A stretch of DNA of 20,199 bases from Pelomonas sp046294815 (GTDB taxonomy: Bacteria; Pseudomonadota; Gammaproteobacteria; Burkholderiales; Burkholderiaceae_C), in the NCBI GenBank assembly GCA_046294815.1, contig JBKBOJ010000059.1, positions 1-20,199 of the forward strand, given 5' to 3'. A program made the position numbers and the translations under genes. Under the pieces are notes generated by a model. It worked only from the letters and a program-made list of their open reading frames with translations. It made no database searches and was not told where the DNA came from. Positions 14,257 to 20,199 of this stretch are shown piece by piece; the first letter of the stretch is position 1, and every line of letters begins with the position of its first letter.

Positions 14257-17121
14257 ATGACCACCCGCCATGAACCGCGCAGCTGGCGAGCCACTGCGTC
14301 CTTCCGCATCAGCCCGGTCGCCGTGGGCTGCACACTGCTGATCGCCGCGGCCACCGCGTCGGCCCAGCAGCAGCCTCAGCAACTCGAAACCGTCACCGTG
14401 ACGGGCATTCGCAAGGGCATCGAGGACGCGATTTCCGTCAAGAAGAACAACGACTCCATCGTTGAGGCTATCTCCGCCGAGGACATCGGCAAGCTGCCCG
14501 ACGCCAGCGTGGCCGAGTCCGTCTCGCGCCTGCCCGGCGTGACCTCGCAGCGCAACAAGTCCACCGGCAAGGCCAGCAACGTCAGCGTGCGCGGCATGTC
14601 GCCGGACTTCAACGGCGCCCTGCTGAATGGCCGCGAGCAGGCCTCCAGCGGTGACAGCCGCGGTGTCGAGTTCGACCTCTACCCGTCCGAACTGCTGGGC
14701 TCGGTGGTCATCTACAAGACGCCCGATGCCCAGCTGGTGGGTCAGGGTCTGGCTTCCACCATCGACCTGCGCACCGTTCGTCCCCTGGACTTCGGCAAGC
14801 GCACCGTCGCGGTCAACTACCGCAAGCAGCGCACTGGCGTGGCCTCGGGCGCTGGTGAAGGCAAGGGCGACCGCGCCTCGCTGTCCTATGTCGACCAGTT
14901 CTTCGACCGCACCTTCGGTGTCGCGCTGGGTTTCGTCCGCTTCAAGGAAGAGGGCGCCGACCAGCAGAAGTTCAACTCCTGGGGCGGCTGGAACGTCGAC
15001 GACTGGGTCACGACCAACGGCGACGGTTCTCCGCTGCGCCGCGCCGGCGTCTGTGCGGCCACGCCGGGCGCCGTCTGCGGCACCACGCGCTACAAGGTGC
15101 AGGGCGGCTTCACGGCCGACACCGAGAGCAGCTCGGCCGAGCGTGATGGCCTGATGGCCACCTTCCAGTTCAAGCCGAACAAGAACTTCGAGTCGACGCT
15201 GGACTTCTTCCGCTCCAAGGGCACCTTCGGCCTGAAGAAGACCGGCCTGGAAGGCGCCATCGGCGGCGACGACAACGGCGCCTACGATCCCCCGGGTGCC
15301 ATCACGAACTACACGCTGTCCAACGGCGTCGTCACGGCCGGCACGCTGTCCAACTACAAGGGTGTCGTGCGCAACCACGTCGAGGGTGGCGACGACAAGC
15401 TGACCTCCTGGGGCTGGAACAACAAGCTGCGCGTCGGCGACTGGACCCTGGTGGGCGACATCGCCCAGTCCAAGGTCACCCGCGACAGCTCGCGCTACGA
15501 GACGACGGCCGGGCAGCCCGGCCCGCGCGACGTCGCTGGCCTGGGTTCCATCAGCTGGACGGGTTTCGATGGCGGCAACTTCACCAACGTCAAGTATTCG
15601 ACCAGCCTGAACTACGGCGACCGGGCCGTGGCCAAGCTGACCGACGTCAATGGCTGGAGTGGTGGCGCGAGCTCGCCGCAGGCCGGCTACGTGGCCCTGC
15701 CGCATGTGGAAGACAAGGTCGACGCCGTCCGCGTGTCCGCCAAGACCGACCTGGGCTGGGGGCCGCTGGCCGCCGCCGAGTTTGGCGTCAACTACACCAA
15801 GCGCGACAAGATCCGTACGACCCAGGAAGGTCGCCTCATCATCAAGGGTGGCAACCCCTACGGCGTCGCCGAGGTCCCGGGCAGCGCCACCTCGGTGGCC
15901 GGCACAACCGGCCTGAGCGTCGTGTCCTGGGATCCCAAGGGTTCGCTGGGCTCCATTTATGAGCTGGGCCAGAAGATCGACGCCGACATCCTGAACAAGG
16001 ACTGGACGGTGCGCGAGAAGGTCACGACCGCCTATGTCAAGGGCGACCTGGACGGTGAGCTGTTCGGCCTGACCTATCGCGGCAATGCCGGCCTGCAGGT
16101 CGTCAACGCCGACCAGAGCTCCACCGGCTTCAACGTCGACCGCAACAACTGCACCGGCAACACCGCGGCGACCTGCCCGGGCGCCACCGTCGGCCGTGGC
16201 ACCAGCTACACCGACGTGCTGCCCAGCCTGAACGTTGGCTTCGACCTCGGCGGCGACCAAGTCGTGCGCCTGGCGGCGGCCAAGGTGCTGTCGCGTCCCA
16301 ACATGGGCGACATGCGCGCCAGCCTCGGCTTCTCGCTGAACAACAGCGGCACGCAGATCCTCAGCGGCAGCGGTGGCAACCCCGAGCTCAAGCCCTTCAA
16401 GGCGACGGCGCTGGACCTGTCCTACGAAAAGTATTTCGGCAAGAAGGGCTATGTCAGCGTGGCCGGCTTCTACAAGAAGCTGGACAGCTACATCCTGCGC
16501 GTCCCGACGGTGTTCGACTTCAAGCCCTATGTCGGCCCGACGACGCCGCTGCCGACGAGCGGCCCCGCGGCCGGCTCGACGGTCGGTATCCTGAACCAGC
16601 CGATCAATGGCCAGGGTGGCAACATCAAGGGTATCGAGCTGGCGCTGAACGTGCCGCTGAACATGGTGAGCTCGTGGCTGGACGGCTTCGGCATCCAGCT
16701 GAACCACTCCAACACCAGCAGCTCGGTGGAACTGCCGACCTCGGGCTTCTCGACCGAAAGCGTCAACCCGCTGACCATCCCTCTGCCGGGCCTGTCCAAG
16801 AAGGTCACCAACCTGCGCTTCTACTACGAGGCCCATGGCTTCCAGATCGCCGTGGCGCAGCGCAAGCGCTCCGACTTCCTGGGCGAGGTCAGCGACTACC
16901 AGGACAACCGCCAGCTCACCTTCATCAAGGGTGAGTCCATCGTGGACCTGCAGATCGCGTACGAGTTCGACTCCGGCTGGCTCAAGGGCCTGTCGCTGCT
17001 GGCCCAGGGCAACAACATGACGAACGCCAAGTTCCAGCGCTATTCGTCGTCGCCCAGCGAGATCACCGAGTCGATCAAGTACGGCAAGACCTATCTCTTC
17101 GGCGTGAACTACAAGTTCTGA
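14257..17121 (+). CDS. TonB-dependent outer-membrane receptor (Xanthomonas/Caulobacter type), probable oligosaccharide importer
   Basis: The 954-aa protein starts at an ATG with AGAGGAG six bases upstream. A signal peptide (about 1-36; hydrophobic VAVGCTLLIAAATASA, likely cut after ASA) precedes a TonB-box-like LETVTVTGIRKGI (43-55). Next come a plug domain (DIGKLPDASVAESVSRLPGV, NVSVRGMSPDFNGALLNGRE, SELLGSVVIYKTPDAQLVGQGLASTIDLRTVRPLDF) and a beta barrel ending in an aromatic-rich last strand, KTYLFGVNYKF, with terminal Phe. The plug wording is that of the large Xanthomonas/Caulobacter TonB receptor subfamily, whose MalA member in Caulobacter takes up maltodextrins. With a GH13 enzyme and glucokinase beside it, a malto-oligosaccharide substrate is the best inference. 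The leader carries operator-like palindromes, and a terminator separates it from the next gene. Confidence 0.94.
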   Translation: MTTRHEPRSWRATASFRISPVAVGCTLLIAAATASAQQQPQQLETVTVTGIRKGIEDAISVKKNNDSIVEAISAEDIGKLPDASVAESVSRLPGVTSQRNKSTGKASNVSVRGMSPDFNGALLNGREQASSGDSRGVEFDLYPSELLGSVVIYKTPDAQLVGQGLASTIDLRTVRPLDFGKRTVAVNYRKQRTGVASGAGEGKGDRASLSYVDQFFDRTFGVALGFVRFKEEGADQQKFNSWGGWNVDDWVTTNGDGSPLRRAGVCAATPGAVCGTTRYKVQGGFTADTESSSAERDGLMATFQFKPNKNFESTLDFFRSKGTFGLKKTGLEGAIGGDDNGAYDPPGAITNYTLSNGVVTAGTLSNYKGVVRNHVEGGDDKLTSWGWNNKLRVGDWTLVGDIAQSKVTRDSSRYETTAGQPGPRDVAGLGSISWTGFDGGNFTNVKYSTSLNYGDRAVAKLTDVNGWSGGASSPQAGYVALPHVEDKVDAVRVSAKTDLGWGPLAAAEFGVNYTKRDKIRTTQEGRLIIKGGNPYGVAEVPGSATSVAGTTGLSVVSWDPKGSLGSIYELGQKIDADILNKDWTVREKVTTAYVKGDLDGELFGLTYRGNAGLQVVNADQSSTGFNVDRNNCTGNTAATCPGATVGRGTSYTDVLPSLNVGFDLGGDQVVRLAAAKVLSRPNMGDMRASLGFSLNNSGTQILSGSGGNPELKPFKATALDLSYEKYFGKKGYVSVAGFYKKLDSYILRVPTVFDFKPYVGPTTPLPTSGPAAGSTVGILNQPINGQGGNIKGIELALNVPLNMVSSWLDGFGIQLNHSNTSSSVELPTSGFSTESVNPLTIPLPGLSKKVTNLRFYYEAHGFQIAVAQRKRSDFLGEVSDYQDNRQLTFIKGESIVDLQIAYEFDSGWLKGLSLLAQGNNMTNAKFQRYSSSPSEITESIKYGKTYLFGVNYKF

Positions 17122-17131
17122 TGCCGCTCGC

Positions 17132-17156
17132 GGCTTCGGCGTCCTGCGCCGAAGCC
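17132..17156 (+). terminator. hairpin directly after the TonB receptor
   Basis: GGCTTCGGCG (17132-17141) and CGCCGAAGCC (17147-17156) form a perfect 10-bp stem with loop TCCTG, ten bases after the stop. With no T run it may protect the 3' end of the receptor mRNA rather than terminate alone. Confidence 0.45.
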
Positions 17157-17175
17157 CGGGAGATGGGTTAGAACC

Positions 17176-17215
17176 AAGGCCCCGCAGCGTCCGCGCCGGT
17201 GGGGCCTTCTTCCTT
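17176..17215 (+). terminator. intrinsic terminator between TonB receptor and halogenase
   Basis: AAGGCCCC (17176-17183) pairs with GGGGCCTT (17201-17208), followed by the pyrimidine/T-rich CTTCCTT. It ends about 17 bases before the halogenase ATG. If the halogenase and amylase are read from the receptor promoter, this hairpin would act as an attenuator, giving much receptor and little enzyme. Confidence 0.65.
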
Positions 17216-17231
17216 TCTGAGAGCTCCAAAC

Positions 17232-18755
17232 ATGTCCGCACCCCTGATCCAAGACATCGTCATCGTCGGCGGAGGCACCGCGGGCTGGATGACCGCCGCG
17301 GCCCTGTCCACGGTGCTGCGCGGCCGCTACCGCATCCGCCTCGTCGAGTCCGACGAGATCGGCATCGTCGGCGTCGGCGAGGCCACCATCCCGATGATCC
17401 AGCGCTTCAACCGTGTCGTCGGCATCGACGAGAACGAGTTCATGCGTGAGACCCAGGGCACCTTCAAGCTGGGCATCGAGTTCGTCAACTGGGGCCGGCG
17501 CGGCGACCGCTATATGCACGGCTTCGGTCGCCTCGGCCAGGACCTGTGGACCGTGCCCTTCGATCAGTACTGGCACCGCATGCGGGCCGCCGGCAGAGCC
17601 CAGGCGCTGGAGAACTACTCCATCACGCGCATGGCCAGCCGGGCCAATCGCTTCATGCCGCCGCGCACCGACATCGGCAACTCGCCGCTGGCCGACATCA
17701 GCTACGCCTACCACTTCGACGCCAGCCTCTACGCGCGCTATCTACGCCGCCTCAGCGAAGGCCGCGGCGTGCAGCGCACCGAGGGCAAGATCACCCACGT
17801 GACGCGGCGCGGCGAGGGGGTACACGCCGGCCACATCGCCGCCGTCGTGCTGGAGAGCGGCGAGCGCGTGGCGGGCGACCTCTTCATCGACTGCTCGGGA
17901 TTGCGCGGTCTGCTCATCGAGCAGGAGCTCAAGACCGGCTTCGAGGACTGGACCCACTGGCTGCCCTGCGACCGCGCGCTGGCCGTGCCCTGTGCCTCGG
18001 CGCCGGTGCTCACGCCCTACACCCGCTCCACCGCGCATGACGCCGGCTGGCAATGGCGCATCCCGCTGCAGCACCGCATCGGCAACGGCCATGTCTATTG
18101 CAGCAGCTTCCTCAGCGACGACGAGGCCGCGGCGACGTTGCTCGCCAACCTCGATGGTCAAGCGCTGGCCGAGCCGCGCCTGATCCGCTTCAAGACCGGC
18201 ATGCGCCGCCTGGCCTGGAACGAGAACGTCGTCGCCATCGGCCTGTCCAGCGGTTTCCTGGAGCCGCTGGAGTCCACCTCCATCCACCTGATCCAGTCGG
18301 CCATTCAGCAGCTCATCGACTTCTTCCCCGACCGCGGCTTCAGCCCCGTCGACATCGCCGAATTCAACCGCAGCAGCCGCTTCCACTACGAGCGCATCCG
18401 CGACTTCATCATCCTGCACTACCACCTGAACCAGCGCGACGACTCCGAGTTCTGGAAGGCCTGCGCGCACATGTCGGTGCCCGACACGCTGCAGTACAAG
18501 CTGGACCTGTTCCGCAGCCACGGCCGCGTGGTGCGCACCGACAACGAGCTCTTCACCGAGGTTGGCTGGCTGCAGGTCATGGAGGGGCAGAACCTGGTGC
18601 CTCAGGGCTTCCATCCGCTGGCCGCGCTGCCGACGGAAGACGAGACCCACGAGTACTTGGAGAGCGTGCGCGAGGTCATCGCCAAATGCGTCGGCGTCAT
18701 GCCCGACCACGCCGCCTACATCGCCCAGCACTGCGCGGCCGCCCCGCAAACATGA
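17232..18755 (+). CDS. flavin-dependent (tryptophan-type) halogenase
   Basis: The 507-aa protein has the PF04820 tryptophan-halogenase fold. It shows the FADH2-binding GGGTAGWMTAAAL (13-25), GIVGVGEATIPMIQ, the catalytic lysine K79 in TFKLGIEFVNWG, the halogenase motif WQWRIP (273-278), and the FLEPLESTSIHLIQSAI block with E347, equivalent to the active-site glutamate of PrnA. The family uses FADH2, oxygen and halide to make a bound hypohalous acid equivalent that halogenates aromatic carbons. The start is the ATG at 17232. The frame is open for 11 codons more, but those fall in the terminator. No flavin reductase gene is near. Halogenases beside TonB receptors are known in Caulobacter, Xanthomonas and Brevundimonas, and their natural substrates are mostly unknown. 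It overlaps the next gene by ATGA. Confidence 0.93.
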   Translation: MSAPLIQDIVIVGGGTAGWMTAAALSTVLRGRYRIRLVESDEIGIVGVGEATIPMIQRFNRVVGIDENEFMRETQGTFKLGIEFVNWGRRGDRYMHGFGRLGQDLWTVPFDQYWHRMRAAGRAQALENYSITRMASRANRFMPPRTDIGNSPLADISYAYHFDASLYARYLRRLSEGRGVQRTEGKITHVTRRGEGVHAGHIAAVVLESGERVAGDLFIDCSGLRGLLIEQELKTGFEDWTHWLPCDRALAVPCASAPVLTPYTRSTAHDAGWQWRIPLQHRIGNGHVYCSSFLSDDEAAATLLANLDGQALAEPRLIRFKTGMRRLAWNENVVAIGLSSGFLEPLESTSIHLIQSAIQQLIDFFPDRGFSPVDIAEFNRSSRFHYERIRDFIILHYHLNQRDDSEFWKACAHMSVPDTLQYKLDLFRSHGRVVRTDNELFTEVGWLQVMEGQNLVPQGFHPLAALPTEDETHEYLESVREVIAKCVGVMPDHAAYIAQHCAAAPQT

Positions 18756-20047
18756 CCGCCCCCGCCATGCTCACGCGCCGCACCGTTCTCGCCACGCCGC
18801 TTGCCCTGACCGCCATGAGCGCAGCCGCCACCACCCCCGTGTCCCCGCCGGCCTGGACCCGCCAGGCCGTCCTCTACCAGGTCAACACCCGCCAGTACTC
18901 GGCCGCTGGCACGCTGGCGGCCGTGCAGGCCGACCTGCCGCGACTCAAGAAGCTCGGCGTCGACATCCTCTGGCTGATGCCCATCCAGCCCATCGGCAAG
19001 CTCAACCGCAAGGGCACGCTGGGCAGCTACTACTCGATCAGCGATTACACGGCCGTCAACCCCGAGTTCGGCACGCTGGCCGACGCCAAGGCTTTCGTGG
19101 CTGCGGCCCAGACGCTTGGGCTCAAGGTCATCCTTGACTGGGTGGCCAACCACACGGCCTGGGACCATCCCTGGACCGTCGCCCACAAGGATTGGTACAA
19201 GCTCAACGCCAAGGGCGAGATCTATCCCGTGACCTTCAACGAGGGCCAGCCCGGCGAGGAGCATTGGGAAGATGTCGTTGCGCTCAACTACAAGAGCGAG
19301 GCGCTGCGCAGCGCCATGATCGACGCGATGAAGTTCTGGGTGCGAGAGGTCGGCATGGACGGCTTCCGTTGCGACGTTGCCAGCCTGGTGCCGACCGACT
19401 TCTGGGTGCGCGCGCGCAAGGAGCTGGACGCCATCAAGCCGATGTTCATGCTGGCCGAGTCCGACGCCGTCGAGCTGCACACCAGCGGCGCTTTCGACAT
19501 GACCTATGACTGGAGCCTGCCCGACCAGGTCTTCAAGAAGATCGGCAAGGGCGAGGGCGGGGCCGCATTGCTGCGTGACTGGCTTGCCAGACAGCCTGCT
19601 GGCTACCCCGCCCACGCCTATCGCATGCGCTTCACCAGCAACCACGACTTCAACTCCTGGCACGGCACCGACGCCGAGCTCTACGGCGATGCCTACCAGG
19701 CATTCGCCGTGCTGACCTTCACGCTGCCCGGCATGCCGCTGATCTACAACGGCCAGGAGGCGCGCCTGGCCAAGCGGCTGGCCTTCTTCGAGAAGGACCC
19801 CATCGACTGGAAGAGCTACGAGCTGAGCGACTTCTATGCCGGCCTCATCGCGCTCAAGCACCGGCATCCGGCGCTGGCCGCCGGCCAGTACGGCGCGCCG
19901 GTCCGGCTGCTGGACAGCCCGCCCGACGTCGTCGCCTTCGAGCGCCGCCTGGGCCAGGACATGGTGCGCGTGGCCGTCAACCTCTCCAGCGCCGCCCAGA
20001 GCTGGCAGGGCCAGACGATCAAGCCCTGGGGCTGGCTGCTGTCGTGA
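18752..20047 (+). CDS. exported GH13 alpha-amylase-family glycoside hydrolase
   Basis: The 431-aa protein starts within the halogenase stop (ATGA overlap, 18752-18755), so the two are translationally coupled. LTRRTVLATPLALTAMSAAA (about 7-26) is a twin-arginine-like export signal. The (beta/alpha)8 barrel shows all GH13 regions: DWVANH (129-134), GFRCDVA with nucleophile D208, MLAESD with acid/base E236, and FTSNHD with H298/D299. LPGMPLIYNGQE (325-336) is also typical. It should cut alpha-1,4-glucans or malto-oligosaccharides in the periplasm. The protein is short and has only a small C-terminal beta domain and no starch-binding module, suiting small oligosaccharides rather than starch granules. 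An internal ATG five codons on (18767) would also keep the signal. Exact specificity cannot be told from sequence alone. Confidence 0.95.
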   Translation: MTAPAMLTRRTVLATPLALTAMSAAATTPVSPPAWTRQAVLYQVNTRQYSAAGTLAAVQADLPRLKKLGVDILWLMPIQPIGKLNRKGTLGSYYSISDYTAVNPEFGTLADAKAFVAAAQTLGLKVILDWVANHTAWDHPWTVAHKDWYKLNAKGEIYPVTFNEGQPGEEHWEDVVALNYKSEALRSAMIDAMKFWVREVGMDGFRCDVASLVPTDFWVRARKELDAIKPMFMLAESDAVELHTSGAFDMTYDWSLPDQVFKKIGKGEGGAALLRDWLARQPAGYPAHAYRMRFTSNHDFNSWHGTDAELYGDAYQAFAVLTFTLPGMPLIYNGQEARLAKRLAFFEKDPIDWKSYELSDFYAGLIALKHRHPALAAGQYGAPVRLLDSPPDVVAFERRLGQDMVRVAVNLSSAAQSWQGQTIKPWGWLLS

Positions 20048-20077
20048 AGCTGCACACCACTGGCGTGTAGGCTGTGT

Positions 20078-20104
20078 GGCGGCCAGCCTGGCATGCAGGC
20101 CGCC
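20078..20104 (+). terminator. possible terminator hairpin after the GH13 gene
   Basis: GGCGGCC (20078-20084) pairs with GGCCGCC (20098-20104) around a 13-base loop that can pair further. No T run follows, so it is weak. The rest of the window to 20199 shows no supportable gene. Confidence 0.35.
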
Positions 20105-20199
20105 CCGCTCCTTCATGCAGGACTAGGAGCCTGTCGGGCTTTGGGTCGGGTGCGCGTTGGGCCTGCAAGGGGGCTGAGCCCAGGCGCAAAGCGGAGCTG

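Noticed and set aside
14182..17241. 1019-codon open frame on the minus strand opposite the TonB receptor
   Set aside because: The opposite strand has a complete receptor with signal peptide, plug and terminal Phe. The antisense product has no recognisable domain and arises from codon bias.
20105..20199. Start of a further gene or insertion sequence at the right edge
   Set aside because: Neither strand has a start with ribosome site or any recognisable motif. The stretch is too short to judge.

Overview
The window is about 20 kb of GC-rich proteobacterial chromosome with dense coding on both strands. The kynB-kynU-kynA operon, the glucokinase-RpiR fusion, the GcdH/LysR pair and a Xanthomonas/Caulobacter-type TonB receptor locus together suggest a Burkholderiales betaproteobacterium, perhaps of the Roseateles/Rubrivivax/Leptothrix group. 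That placement is inference from gene content and composition; there is no rRNA here to confirm it.

Layout. (1) 1-160: a tRNA-His with its own -10 element and intrinsic terminator. (2) 329-6277, all on the minus strand: kynB, kynU and kynA (tryptophan to anthranilate, translationally coupled), then a three-domain Xaa-Pro aminopeptidase, then an L-2-hydroxyglutarate-oxidase-like FAD enzyme. A decayed plus-strand piece of an MFS transporter lies between the last two. (3) 6463-8054: a methyl-accepting chemotaxis protein broken by a 1-nt frameshift. Its 3' end overlaps a convergent LysR regulator, which is divergent from glutaryl-CoA dehydrogenase (gcdH). (4) 10499-13742: a divergent pair of glucokinases. 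One is a 639-aa fusion of glucokinase with an RpiR/HexR-type repressor (HTH plus SIS); the other is a stand-alone 330-aa glucokinase. (5) 14257-20047: a TonB-dependent receptor, a flavin-dependent halogenase and a secreted GH13 alpha-amylase-type enzyme. The last two overlap by ATGA.

The most interesting signal is regulatory. A 15-bp motif, TGTAGT-NNN-GCTAC(A/C) when oriented toward its gene, occurs once in front of each of three transcription units: the glucokinase-repressor fusion, the stand-alone glucokinase and the TonB receptor. A degenerate fourth copy lies beside the third. The motif resembles the known HexR operator pattern. It suggests that the fused repressor controls itself, the second glucokinase and the uptake of an oligosaccharide (probably malto-oligosaccharide) that the GH13 enzyme would cut to glucose. 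That would make a local loop of import, hydrolysis, phosphorylation and repression, with a halogenase of unknown substrate inside it.

Other points of note are the MCP frameshift, the MFS relic, three helically phased CGAAT repeats in the LysR/gcdH gap, and a highly structured GC-rich stretch upstream of the TonB receptor.
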